A DNA stretch of 64,000 bases. Source: Roseovarius sp. MMSF_3359. GTDB lineage: Bacteria; Pseudomonadota; Alphaproteobacteria; Rhodobacterales; Rhodobacteraceae. Each line of letters opens with the position of its first letter. The stretch's first letter is position 1. Location: assembly GCF_030733385.1 (NCBI RefSeq), contig NZ_JASHJC010000001.1:124001-188000 (forward strand), written 5' to 3'. This document shows positions 1 to 7,968 of this stretch, piece by piece. A program made the position numbers and the translations under genes. A model generated the notes under the pieces. The model did not search any database, was not told the origin of the DNA, and saw only the letters and a list, made by a program, of their open reading frames with translations.

Positions 1-2
1 CG

Positions 3-230
3 CGACTGGGCGGGATGACCGGCGCCTATTCGATGCGGATGCTGGGGCGGGACAGCTATATCCTGTCGAAGGACGTGATCGCGCGGCTGATCGCCGAAGG
101 TGTGGTCGACAAGGCCCCCACCTCGAAAGCGGCCATGCGGGCGGTACAGGAAGCGTTTAACCTCTGGATGGCGCAATCGGGGCGGTCCCTCACCGATATC
201 AGCCGGGTGCTTGCGATGAGCATCGGCTGA
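3..230 (+). CDS. C-terminal fragment, probable HhH-type 3-methyladenine DNA glycosylase
   Basis: The reading frame is open from the window edge, so the start lies outside. About 75 residues remain, ending LTDISRVLAMSIG. The fragment resembles the C-terminal helical end of the helix-hairpin-helix DNA glycosylases of Rhodobacteraceae, which excise alkylated bases. No catalytic residue lies in the visible part, so the call rests on remembered family resemblance only. The following gene is era, on the same strand, 150 bases downstream. Confidence 0.45.
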   Translation, partial: RLGGMTGAYSMRMLGRDSYILSKDVIARLIAEGVVDKAPTSKAAMRAVQEAFNLWMAQSGRSLTDISRVLAMSIG

Positions 231-380
231 CAACCGCGCCGTCGGTTTGGCGCTTGATTTCTCAGCCTCTCAAACTCCTGCGTGGCCCTTTGAGGGATGC
301 GGGTACCAGCCTTCGAATTCATCTGGCCCGTCTTGGCCTTTTCCGCTACACCCCCGGCAATGCAAAACGAGGCCCCGCAT

Positions 381-1286
381 ATGACCACCCGCGCCGGATT
401 TATCGCCCTGATCGGAGAGCCCAATGCGGGCAAATCCACGCTGCTCAACCGGATGGTCGGCGCGAAGGTCAGTATCGTCACCCACAAGGTGCAGACGACC
501 CGCGCGCGCATCCGTGGGGTCGCCATCGAGGGCGAGAGCCAGCTTGTTTTCGTTGACACGCCGGGCCTTTTCAAACCGCGTCGCCGGCTGGACCGGGCCA
601 TGGTCGCGGCGGCCTGGGGCGGCGCTGCGGATGCCGATATCGTCGTCCTTCTGGTTGAGGCGCATCGCGGCATCACCGAGGGGGTCGAGCGAATTCTTGA
701 CGGGCTGGAAGAGGTCACCAGGGGCCGCAAGGTGGCGCTTGCCATCAACAAGATCGACCGGGTGAAATCCGAGGCGCTGCTTGGCCTGACGCAAGACCTC
801 AACGAGCGTTATGATTTCTCTGAAACCTTCATGATCTCTGCCGAAAAGGGCCACGGGGTCGATGCCCTTCGGTCCTGGCTGGCCTCAGGGCTTCCCGAAG
901 GCCCCTGGCTCTACCCCGAGGATCAGATTGCCGATCTTCCCATGCGAATGATTGCCGCGGAAATGACCCGCGAAAAGCTGACACTGCGGCTGCATCAGGA
1001 ACTGCCCTACCAATTGACGGTCGAGACCGAGAACTGGGAAGAGCGCAAAGACGGCTCCGCTAAGATCGACCAGATAATCTACGTCATGCGCGACGGCCAC
1101 AAGGGCATTGTGCTTGGCAAGAAGGGAGAAACAGTCAAAGCGGTCTCCAAGGCTGCACGGGAAGAGCTGGAAGAGTTCCTCGGGCGCCGCGTTCACCTGT
1201 TTTTGCAGGTCAAGGTTCGACCCAACTGGCTGGAAGAGGCCGAGCGGTATTCGGAAATGGGCCTTGATTTCAAGGACGGCAACTGA
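381..1286 (+). CDS. era: GTPase Era
   Basis: Era is an essential GTPase that binds the 3' end of 16S rRNA and helps 30S subunit assembly. The 301-residue product has the G1 loop GEPNAGKS (residues 12-19), the G3 motif DTPG (59-62), the G4 motif NKID (123-126) and a C-terminal KH domain with the signature GHKGIVLGKKG. The length is typical of Era. The open frame extends to 297, but the ATG at 381 directly precedes the conserved N-terminus (MTTRAGFIALIGEPNAGKS) and the added residues resemble nothing in Era. The next gene, a DUF1491 protein, is often found beside era in this family. Confidence 0.97.
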   Translation: MTTRAGFIALIGEPNAGKSTLLNRMVGAKVSIVTHKVQTTRARIRGVAIEGESQLVFVDTPGLFKPRRRLDRAMVAAAWGGAADADIVVLLVEAHRGITEGVERILDGLEEVTRGRKVALAINKIDRVKSEALLGLTQDLNERYDFSETFMISAEKGHGVDALRSWLASGLPEGPWLYPEDQIADLPMRMIAAEMTREKLTLRLHQELPYQLTVETENWEERKDGSAKIDQIIYVMRDGHKGIVLGKKGETVKAVSKAAREELEEFLGRRVHLFLQVKVRPNWLEEAERYSEMGLDFKDGN

Positions 1287-1300
1287 CCGATGCGCGCCTG

Positions 1301-1335
1301 TTTCATCTTGCCCGAAATACTCCCGCCGGGGGCGC
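1301..1335. repeat. Dispersed GC-rich intergenic repeat, copy 1
   Basis: The motif TTTCATCTTGCCCGAAATAC followed by TCCCGCCGGGGGC lies just after era. A similar motif occurs in reverse orientation at 21515-21549. From memory, elements of this type are common between genes in Rhodobacteraceae. Function unknown. Confidence 0.45.
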
Positions 1336-1366
1336 CGACACTGGCCCCTGGCGGATCGGACCGCTC

Positions 1367-1699
1367 ATGACGCGCCTGACCGCGCAATTCTGGGTGCAGG
1401 CCTATCTGACCCGTCTGCGCCTGCAGGATATTCCCGCCTTTGTCGTGGCCCATGGTGACGACACCGCCGGCGCGGTTCTGGTCAAGCTCAACACGCTGGA
1501 TGGCACCGCCAAAGCATTTCAGCGCAGCTTCGATCTGATGACCGGCGCGCGGCAATGGGTCGAACTGGCCGCAGGTGTCGAAGCAGATGTGGACGCGGCA
1601 ATCGCGAAGCAAAGCAGCTTTGATCCCGATCTTTGGGTGATCGAGGTCGAAGACGCCCGCGGACGGCACCTTTTGGACGAACCGGGCCTTTCGGACTAG
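1367..1699 (+). CDS. DUF1491 family protein
   Basis: This 110-residue soluble protein has the DUF1491 character: N-terminal RLTAQFWVQAYLTRL, a central segment on N-terminal-like beta strands, and a conserved DPDLWVIEVED near the C-terminus. Its biochemical function is not established. It lies 80 bases after era on the same strand, an arrangement usual in Rhodobacteraceae, where recO often follows; here recO is absent and an unknown gene follows. I see no obvious Shine-Dalgarno sequence, which would fit translation following era. Confidence 0.8.
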   Translation: MTRLTAQFWVQAYLTRLRLQDIPAFVVAHGDDTAGAVLVKLNTLDGTAKAFQRSFDLMTGARQWVELAAGVEADVDAAIAKQSSFDPDLWVIEVEDARGRHLLDEPGLSD

Positions 1700-1805
1700 G
1701 CAAAACGCCCCCGGCACCACCAGAAAAAGACGAACCCGCACCTTAGTTACGCCCAATTCTCCCGCGACAAAGCAGCGAGATATTTGGTGGATCACGAGGG
1801 ATTTC

Positions 1806-3269
1806 ATGTTTAATTTTCAGGCGGTTGGGTTTGTTGTCATTCTTGGGATCGTGGGTATTGGCCTCGACTATTATCAACAGACGCTCAAAGCCGATCTCGA
1901 ACTCGGTGAATTGTCCGCCGGCGCCTATGTCGAGACGGTCACCGGGCGTTTCGGCGATGTGCAGGAGGCCAAGGCGGCCAAGACTGCCGAACGCGAGCGC
2001 AAGGCCCGTGTGCGTGGCGGTGCACGCCCCTACCTGCCCGAAGCGCCCGAAGGCTGGACCCGCCGCGAATGGATCGCAGGGGACAACAGCGCGATCACAA
2101 CCCCCGCCCGCGAAATGTCGGATGTCGAGAAGGAGGCGCTCGAATCAAGCACCTTGTTGAAAAACATGGCAGCGGCCTCGGCGAAAAGGGCCGAAGAGGA
2201 CCGCAACAACCAGACCTGGGTATATGAACGGGGCGACGAAGCGATTTCGGTGCGGGTGAGGTATTCCGAGCTGCCCAAGGGCAACACGATCACCGCGAAT
2301 GCGATGACGATGGTCGTGGGCAACCTCAGCGCAATGGCGATCCCCGAGGGTTGGGGCGTGATCGAGGGTGTCGCTTATGGCACCTACAATTCCTTCCTGT
2401 CCGAGGACCCCAAGCCCTATCGCTCGCTCAACGCCGTGATCGGTTTTGGCAGCGAAGTGAAGCTCGAGGTCCGGACCAATACCACCGATGAAGCCACCCG
2501 CGAAATCCTGACGCGGATCGACTATGACGGGCTGAATGCACTCTTGCCGAACCCCCTCGCGCATGTCGGCAGTGGCGCCCGCGAGGTTCCCCCGGCGATG
2601 CAGGCTGAGATGGCCACCAAAATGTTGGAAATCCGCGATGATCTGATCCAGCAGCGCACCGAAGCGGCGACGCAATGGTTGCATTCGGCAACCAGCCATG
2701 GGGATGCCATGACCCTTGCCCTGCGCAGCGCGGGCCTGAATATCGACGGCTCCATGGGCGATGCAGATGCGGCACTTTACGAGGCGCTGGACGATGTCGA
2801 GGCGCAGGCCATCGCGGTTCCGGAAGAGCAGGCAAGCCTGAGCCAATCCACCGGAGATCAGGAAGCCGCCGCCGCCAGTGAAACGCGAAACCCAGCGCCC
2901 CAGGCCAAGAGCAATCAAAGAACCATCGTCTCGAAACGACTGCCGCAGCAGACGATTGATATGTTTCAGTCCCTGACGGGTGCCGAACGATCCATTGCAA
3001 TGACCGGCCTTGAGGTCAGCATCCGCAAATTCGAACGCGAAAACAAGCTGCCCGAGGGATCATGCGATTTCTCCATGGTGAATTTTCGCATCGAATGCCA
3101 TGCGGTACAACAGGAAGCCAAAGCCGAGGAATCGGGTGGCTTTCTGAGCCTGCTGAAAGGCGGGAGTGACACGCCGGAGCCAGCCCCGAAAGCGGCGCCC
3201 AAACGCCTAAAACTTTCGGGTGGCACGTCCTGCCTCGACAACTCACTCGGCGGTTTGTGCAAAAACTGA
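1806..3269 (+). CDS. Unknown protein with N-terminal membrane anchor (487 aa)
   Basis: Residues 4-22 form one hydrophobic segment (VGFVVILGIVGIGLDY), so the protein is probably anchored in the inner membrane with a large soluble domain, or exported with an uncleaved signal. The next 60 residues are highly charged and rich in Ala, Lys and Arg. A central globular region of about 150-330 contains the segment VVGNLSAMAIPEGWGVIEG. A low-complexity Ala/Gln/Ser linker follows near 335-370. The C-terminal part has four cysteines (SCDF, IECH, SCLD, LCKN) that could pair in the periplasm. A GAGGG ribosome site precedes the ATG. I do not recognise the family. Confidence 0.75.
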   Translation: MFNFQAVGFVVILGIVGIGLDYYQQTLKADLELGELSAGAYVETVTGRFGDVQEAKAAKTAERERKARVRGGARPYLPEAPEGWTRREWIAGDNSAITTPAREMSDVEKEALESSTLLKNMAAASAKRAEEDRNNQTWVYERGDEAISVRVRYSELPKGNTITANAMTMVVGNLSAMAIPEGWGVIEGVAYGTYNSFLSEDPKPYRSLNAVIGFGSEVKLEVRTNTTDEATREILTRIDYDGLNALLPNPLAHVGSGAREVPPAMQAEMATKMLEIRDDLIQQRTEAATQWLHSATSHGDAMTLALRSAGLNIDGSMGDADAALYEALDDVEAQAIAVPEEQASLSQSTGDQEAAAASETRNPAPQAKSNQRTIVSKRLPQQTIDMFQSLTGAERSIAMTGLEVSIRKFERENKLPEGSCDFSMVNFRIECHAVQQEAKAEESGGFLSLLKGGSDTPEPAPKAAPKRLKLSGGTSCLDNSLGGLCKN

Positions 3270-3392
3270 CGCCAGAATCCGCGCTCACGCCAACGCCTGC
3301 GTCGGTTTTGCGCGATCGAAGGTCGGCTGGGCGGTGCGCGCCGATACAAGACTGATAAAACTCTGGGCAGTCATGTCACGGAGTCGCATCAC

Positions 3393-5906
3393 ATGAAAAC
3401 CAATGTCAAAGCCCTTGTCGTCGGCGGCGGTGCCGTCGGGACGTCGATTGCCTATCACCTGGCCAAGGCGGGCTGGGACGATGTGATGCTTCTGGAGCGC
3501 GATGAACTGACCTCGGGCTCCACCTGGCACGCCGCGGGCCTGTTGCCGCTCTTCAACATGTCCTACGCCACGACCCATATCCACAAATACTCGGTCGATT
3601 TCTACAAGACCCTCGAAGAGGAATCCGGTCTGAATGCGGGCTTTGCCGTTGTGGGCAACCTGCGCATGGCGCAGACGCAGGAGCGCATGGATGAATACAT
3701 GCTCTATGCCTCCACCGCCGAGACCTGCGATGTGAAATACGAATGGCTGACCCCGGATCAGATCAAGGAACGCTGGCCGCTCATTAACACCGAGGACCTC
3801 AAGGGCGCGATTTACCATACCGAAGACGGCTACATTAACCCCGCTGACGTGACCCAGGCGATGGCCAAGGGTGCGCGCCAACGCGGTGTGATGATCGAGC
3901 GTAAATGGCAGGCCGACGCCTTCCACTGGAACGGTGAGGCGTGGGAAGTCACCTGCTCGAAAATGGTCGAGAAGGGTGGCAACCTTGTCCCCTCGGAAGA
4001 ACAGATTGTGATTACCGCCGAACATGTCGTGACCGCCTCGGGCAACCACGCGCAACGCACGGCCAAGATGCTCGGGATCAAGTTCCCCGCGATCCCGGTC
4101 GAGCACCAGTTCATCGTGATGGACAAGGACCCTGAACTGGTCAAATACCGCGAAGCGGGCGGGCAGGAACATCCGGTTGTCCGCGATGCCGATGCGCAAA
4201 GCTATGTCCGCGAGGAACGCGGTGGCTGGATCCTGGGCGTCTATGAGAAAAATGCGCCGGCCTGCTTTGAACATGGCGTGCCGGACAGCTTCCGCGCCGA
4301 CCTCTTCCCGCTCGATCTGGAGCGGATCGAAGAGCAATACATGGCGATGATCCACCGCGTGCCGTCCTGCGAAGAAGCGGGTCTCAAGGACGATTTCAAC
4401 GGGCCGATCTGCTACACACCCGACGGCAACCCGCTGGTGGGCCCGGCGCCGGGCCTGCGCAACATGTGGCTGGCCGAGGGCTTTTCCTTCGGGATCACCG
4501 CCGCGGGCGGCACCGGGTATTACCTCGCGCAGATGATGGTCGATGGCGAGGCCGAGATCGACATGGCGTCGCTCGACCCGAAACGCTATTCGCAAAGCTG
4601 GATGACCACCGAGTTTGCCGCGCGCAAGAACGAGGAATGCTACGACCACGTCTACATCCTGCACCATCCGGATGAAGAGCGCCCCGCCTGCCGCCCGCTG
4701 CGCACGGCGCCCGCCTATGACCGGCAAAAAGCACGCGGTGCGCAGTTCGGCTGGGTCAATGGCTGGGAGCGTCCGAACTATTACGGCCCCCTCGATGCGC
4801 CGGACAATTTCGACCATGACAGCCGCTCGTTCCGTCGTGGCGCATGGTGGGAATACGCGGTCGAAGAGGCCAAGGCGATCCGAGAAGGCGTGGGCCTGAT
4901 CGACGCGACCGCCTTTACCAAGCACCGCGTTTTCGGGGCAGGTGCCGCGGCATTCCTCGACTGGTTTACCTGCAACAAGCTGCCGAAAATCGGCCGCATC
5001 AACCTGACCTATGCGCTGACCGCAATTGGCACGACCCGTACGGAATACACCATCGTGCGCGAAGGCGAGAACGAGTTCTACCTGGTCTCCGCCGGTGCCT
5101 GGACGGAATACGATCAGGACTACCTGCTCAAGGCGATCGAGGACTGGAGCACGGGCAGTGCCAATGATTGGGTTGGCGTGCATGACGTGACGACGCAATG
5201 GGGCGTCTTTGCCATCGCGGGCCCGAAATCGCGTGACGTCCTACGCGAGGTCATCAACGATGCCGATCCCGAAACCGCGCTGTCCAACAAGCGGTTCCCG
5301 TGGCTCTCGGCGCGCAAGATCGAGCTGGGCATGTGCCCGGTGAACGCCATCCGCGTTGCCTATACCGGGGAGCTGGGTTGGGAATTGCATCACCCGATGG
5401 AGATGCAGAACTATCTCTTCGATCTGCTGGAAAAGGCCGGTGAGAAGCATGGCATGAAACTGGTTGGCGCGCGGGCGCAGAACTGGCTCCGGCAGGAGAA
5501 GAGCTACCGGGCCTTCGGGACCGAATTGGGTCGCGACGCCACACCGCTTGAGGCCGATCTGCCGCGCTTTGTCGATCTGGACAAGGACTTCCACGGCAAG
5601 GACAAGCTGGTCGAAACCGGCATCCGTGCCAAATGCTGCACGCTGTTGATCGACGGGCCGGGTGATGCCGATCCATGGGGCCGCGAGGCGCTTTATACGA
5701 TGGACGGTACCCGTGTCGGGCGCCTGACATCCGGCGGCTATTCGGTGGTCTTCGGCAAGTCGATCGGCATGGGCTATGTCACGCCCGATCTCGCGGTCGA
5801 GGGCACGAAACTCCAGGTCAAGATCCAGGACAAGCTCTGGGATGCCGTCGTCACCTGCGACAGCCCCTATGATCCCAAAAACGAGGTGATCCGCATCGAC
5901 GGATGA
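3393..5906 (+). CDS. FAD-dependent dehydrogenase with GcvT-type C-terminal domain, dimethylglycine/sarcosine dehydrogenase-like (paralogue 1)
   Basis: The 837-residue product has an N-terminal FAD-binding dinucleotide fold (GGGAVGTSIAYHLAKAGW, residues 9-26) and the motif STWHAAG. In dimethylglycine dehydrogenases the His of this motif carries covalent FAD. The C-terminal half is a GcvT/aminomethyltransferase-like, folate-binding domain. Such enzymes oxidatively remove N-methyl groups and pass the C1 unit to tetrahydrofolate or release formaldehyde. Two paralogues lie at 36117 and 43543. It stands alone with its own terminator, so its substrate cannot be read from neighbours; betaine-derived methylamines are likely but unproven. 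Confidence 0.85.
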   Translation: MKTNVKALVVGGGAVGTSIAYHLAKAGWDDVMLLERDELTSGSTWHAAGLLPLFNMSYATTHIHKYSVDFYKTLEEESGLNAGFAVVGNLRMAQTQERMDEYMLYASTAETCDVKYEWLTPDQIKERWPLINTEDLKGAIYHTEDGYINPADVTQAMAKGARQRGVMIERKWQADAFHWNGEAWEVTCSKMVEKGGNLVPSEEQIVITAEHVVTASGNHAQRTAKMLGIKFPAIPVEHQFIVMDKDPELVKYREAGGQEHPVVRDADAQSYVREERGGWILGVYEKNAPACFEHGVPDSFRADLFPLDLERIEEQYMAMIHRVPSCEEAGLKDDFNGPICYTPDGNPLVGPAPGLRNMWLAEGFSFGITAAGGTGYYLAQMMVDGEAEIDMASLDPKRYSQSWMTTEFAARKNEECYDHVYILHHPDEERPACRPLRTAPAYDRQKARGAQFGWVNGWERPNYYGPLDAPDNFDHDSRSFRRGAWWEYAVEEAKAIREGVGLIDATAFTKHRVFGAGAAAFLDWFTCNKLPKIGRINLTYALTAIGTTRTEYTIVREGENEFYLVSAGAWTEYDQDYLLKAIEDWSTGSANDWVGVHDVTTQWGVFAIAGPKSRDVLREVINDADPETALSNKRFPWLSARKIELGMCPVNAIRVAYTGELGWELHHPMEMQNYLFDLLEKAGEKHGMKLVGARAQNWLRQEKSYRAFGTELGRDATPLEADLPRFVDLDKDFHGKDKLVETGIRAKCCTLLIDGPGDADPWGREALYTMDGTRVGRLTSGGYSVVFGKSIGMGYVTPDLAVEGTKLQVKIQDKLWDAVVTCDSPYDPKNEVIRIDG

Positions 5907-5928
5907 TCTTGATCCAGAGAGATCCAAC

Positions 5929-5958
5929 AAGGCCGGGCCGCGATGTCCGGCCTTTTTT
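5929..5958 (+). terminator. Rho-independent terminator after the FAD dehydrogenase
   Basis: The inverted repeat AAGGCCGG/CCGGCCTT is followed directly by a run of T residues, 22 bases after the stop codon. Confidence 0.85.
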
Positions 5959-6139
5959 CGTGCGGATTGATTGAGCCGTTGGATTTTCGGGGCTAAGCTC
6001 GGGGGCGGGCCTTGCTCGGGCCTCCCCCCTCCACCGGGGAAGTATCAGACATGCAGAGCAACCGTCACTCGAACCCAACCCGTTCGAACACGCGCATAAG
6101 GAGGGATTGCAGCGACCGTTCGACAACGGAGGGTTTCAA

Positions 6140-6841
6140 ATGAAACTGTCATCACCGATCTTCAAACTGAAACGTCAGGCCAAGGTGCTCGCCCGGCAGG
6201 AGGGCATCCGCCTTCATGAGGCGCTTGACCGGTTGGCCATCGCGGAAGGGTTCCGGAGTTGGAGCCATCTTGCCGCCGCTCAACCAGAGCCGCGACCCGC
6301 GCAGAGCATCCTTAAGGAGATCTCCCCGGGAGAGATGTGCCTGATCGCCGCGCGGCCTGGTCAGGGTAAGACGCTTCTGGGGCTTGAGCTTGCCGCGCGA
6401 GCGGCTGAGATCGGCCGGCAAGGATACTTCTTTACGCTCGACTTCAACGCAGCGGATATCGGGGCCTGTTACCGGACGCTTGGGATCGAGCCACGGGCCG
6501 TGATCGTGGATACGTCGGACGACATCTCGGCGCAGCACATCGTCGAGAAACTAGATGGCGCGGATCGCCATGCGCTGGTCGTTATCGACTATTTGCAACT
6601 GTTGGATCAGAAGCGATCCAACCCCGATCTTGCGACCCAGATTGGAATGCTGCGAGCGCACAGTCGATCAACCGGCAGGGCGGTTTTTGTGATCGCGCAG
6701 GTCGATCGGCGGTTCGATGAGAGCGGCAAGGCCATGCCCGACATCACGGACATCCGACTGCCCAACCCGTTGGATCTTTCACTCTTTGATCGGGCGTGTT
6801 TTCTCCATGCGGGTCACATTCACGTTCAGGCCGCGGCGTAG
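6140..6841 (+). CDS. Stand-alone DnaB-like RecA-fold ATPase
   Basis: The 233-residue product matches the C-terminal ATPase domain of replicative helicase DnaB: Walker A ARPGQGKT (about residues 72-79), Walker B VVIDYLQLLD, and a downstream FVIAQVDRRFD like the DnaB H4 motif. It lacks the DnaB N-terminal domain. Instead, residues 1-45 form a helical module (LKRQAKVLARQEG, then FRSWSHLA) seen in several small proteins of Rhodobacteraceae. A genuine DnaB is about twice as long, so this is an accessory protein of unknown role, perhaps DNA-related. The start at 6140 was chosen because the preceding residues are not family-like. A strong AAGGAGG lies further upstream near 6100. Confidence 0.75.
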   Translation: MKLSSPIFKLKRQAKVLARQEGIRLHEALDRLAIAEGFRSWSHLAAAQPEPRPAQSILKEISPGEMCLIAARPGQGKTLLGLELAARAAEIGRQGYFFTLDFNAADIGACYRTLGIEPRAVIVDTSDDISAQHIVEKLDGADRHALVVIDYLQLLDQKRSNPDLATQIGMLRAHSRSTGRAVFVIAQVDRRFDESGKAMPDITDIRLPNPLDLSLFDRACFLHAGHIHVQAAA

Positions 6842-6888
6842 CGGATCGCCCGACGTAAACTACTGATTTAATGTTAAAAACAGCAGAT

Positions 6889-6916
6889 GTGGCCGGACAC
6901 GCACACGTCCGGCCAC
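6889..6916. repeat. Strong stem-loop, 10-bp stem
   Basis: GTGGCCGGAC and GTCCGGCCAC are perfectly complementary around an 8-base loop. No U tract follows on the plus strand, so simple termination is not assured. On the minus strand it is followed by a TTTTT about ten bases away. Confidence 0.7.
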
Positions 6917-6940
6917 GCCCTGTCGGACCATTCTTTTTGG

Positions 6941-6983
6941 GTGAAGCGCGGCGGGATGACGTGTCGCGCTTCACCTTCTTTTG
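6941..6983 (+). terminator. Stem-loop with U-rich tail, probable terminator
   Basis: GTGAAGCGCG pairs perfectly with CGCGCTTCAC across a 14-base loop and is followed by CTTCTTTTG. It is likely to end the transcript of the DnaB-like gene or of a small RNA that includes the preceding hairpin. Confidence 0.5.
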
Positions 6984-7208
6984 ATGGTCAACGCAATGGG
7001 AGGAGGTATTGCCGTCAGCCATCTTGTACCCTCACTTTGCCGCATCGCGGCATCGAATCAACAAAAAATGCTGCAATCGCGAAATATTCCGATCGTGGCA
7101 GGTGCGGATGACTGGTTTTTAGGGCGGATGATATTTCTTTGGGCAGTTTTTAGGTGGCCGGTTGAAAAACGCTTGAGATGTGATCGCTTCTCGGCCACAG
7201 TCGGGGTC

Positions 7209-7372
7209 CGAGGTGCCGTCTTGTCAAGGCGGAGAATTGGGAAGCCGGTGCAAATCCGGCGCTGCCCCCGCAACGGTAAGGATGGGGGATGCTGCAATAG
7301 CCACTGGGCCGCGACGGCCTGGGAAGGTGCCGCATCCGAGAGCCCCGCCAAGCCCGGAAACCAGCCTTGGAC
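7209..7372 (+). ncRNA. Cobalamin (B12) riboswitch
   Basis: The hallmark segments are in order: GAAGCCGGTGCAAATCCGGC with GCTGCCCCCGCAACGGTAA, then GCCACTG, GGGAAGGTG and finally GGAAACCAGCC. These correspond to the conserved adenosylcobalamin aptamer core and its pairing elements. It faces a short ORF 115 bases downstream (7487-7753). A 6-bp hairpin, CCGGCC/GGCCGG at 7457-7476, reaches the ribosome-binding site of that ORF and may be the expression platform. The exact ends are approximate. Confidence 0.93.
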
Positions 7373-7486
7373 AAACGTCAAACCGCGGGGGGCGGTGGGG
7401 ACGGTTGACATGGCCCCGATGACGCCTGCCATCCTCCTGATCTTCCTCCGCCCCATCCGGCCCGGGGTGTGGCCGGGGAGAAGAAG

Positions 7487-7753
7487 ATGATGAGCATTAC
7501 CCGCATTCTCAACGGGCTCGAATGTATGAATGAAACCGGAAACGACGCTGTGCAGGCGGCGCGTCTGGGGTTTCTGGAATGGGCGTTCTGCGCGCGTGAC
7601 GGCGGCACACCGCAAGCCGCACGCGCCGCTTTGGGAGATCCGGCGGCACAAAATGCCAGTAGTGATGCAGCCAAGGCCTTTGTCGCCTATCTGCGCGATG
7701 CGACGCGGCCCGTCGTGGCCCGTCCCCGCCGCCGCTCCCGTCTGCTGCACTGA
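7487..7753 (+). CDS. Orphan small protein downstream of the cobalamin riboswitch (88 aa)
   Basis: A GGGGAG ribosome site at 7475-7480 precedes two adjacent ATG codons (7487 and 7490). The product is helical, with the segments AARLGFLEWAFCARDGG, ARAALGDPAA and AAKAFVAYLRDATRP, and a basic Arg-rich end (RPRRRSRLLH). There is no signal peptide, membrane segment or motif of a cobalamin enzyme or transporter. I do not recognise it. The only function clue is position: it is the first and only gene behind the riboswitch, and after it the strand is occupied by opposite-strand small RNAs. It may be a B12-responsive small protein, a leader, or the remnant of a B12 operon. Confidence 0.6.
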   Translation: MMSITRILNGLECMNETGNDAVQAARLGFLEWAFCARDGGTPQAARAALGDPAAQNASSDAAKAFVAYLRDATRPVVARPRRRSRLLH

Positions 7754-7768
7754 GCTTCGCGCGAAACG

Positions 7769-7806
7769 AAAAAACGGCGGCACCCAGGGAGGAGAGGGTG
7801 CCGCCG
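7769..7806 (-). ncRNA. CcsR-type (cuckoo) small RNA, distal copy; also acts as terminator
   Basis: On the minus strand an 11-bp stem (7775-7785 with 7796-7806) displays CTCCTCCCT in its loop and is followed by TTTTTT, a complete rho-independent terminator. It is the last of four hairpins with anti-Shine-Dalgarno-like loops downstream of the DUF1127 gene, the layout of the CcsR1-4 locus of Rhodobacter sphaeroides. Confidence 0.85.
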
Positions 7807-7814
7807 CTCTGTCT

Positions 7815-7850
7815 ACGGATGACCTCAGGGAGGAGGAGAAGGTCATTCGT
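7815..7850 (-). ncRNA. CcsR-type small RNA, third copy
   Basis: A 7-bp stem (ATGACCT at 7819-7825 pairing with AGGTCAT at 7840-7846) exposes a loop reading CTCCTCCTCCCT on the minus strand. The loop motif is shared with the other three hairpins while the stem sequence differs, showing that the loop is what is conserved. Confidence 0.82.
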
Positions 7851-7880
7851 ATGGCGTTTGGGCCATCGGCCCGGATTTTG

Positions 7881-7920
7881 GGCAGTAGCGGCGCCCAGGG
7901 AGGAGGTGGTGCCGCTACCG
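7881..7920 (-). ncRNA. CcsR-type small RNA, second copy
   Basis: An 8-bp stem (7885-7892 with 7911-7918) presents CCTCCTCCC in the loop on the minus strand, the exact motif for which the family is named. Confidence 0.83.
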
Positions 7921-7923
7921 CAA

Positions 7924-7958
7924 TACAGATGCCCTAAGGGAGGAGAAGGAGCATCCGA
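7924..7958 (-). ncRNA. CcsR-type small RNA, first copy
   Basis: The short stem GATGC/GCATC (7928-7932 with 7951-7955) presents CTCCTCCCTT on the minus strand. It begins 10 bases after the DUF1127 stop codon, consistent with processing from a shared transcript. Confidence 0.78.
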
Positions 7959-7968
7959 TCTTCTGCGC

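Larger units (their letters stand above)
6842..7208. other. Gene-free stretch with two strong stem-loops
   Basis: This stretch separates the DnaB-like gene from the riboswitch. It contains two perfect 10-bp stems (6889-6916 and 6941-6974). The second is followed by a pyrimidine-rich tail and may terminate the upstream transcript. The rest, 6975-7208, must contain the riboswitch promoter, but I could not identify one with confidence. Open frames here overlap the riboswitch and do not look coding. Confidence 0.5.

Noticed and set aside
6075-6090. GAAC-N7-GTTC in front of the DnaB-like gene, considered as a LexA box
   Set aside because: The second half-site is in inverted, not direct, orientation, so it does not match the GTTC-N7-GTTC operator.
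6981-7490. 169-codon open frame across the cobalamin riboswitch
   Set aside because: Its sequence is the structured RNA itself, and the predicted protein shows no family pattern.
7775-7958. Four copies of AGGGAGGAG resembling a repeat array
   Set aside because: Not a CRISPR: repeats are only loop motifs, the spacing is irregular and the flanks form stems.
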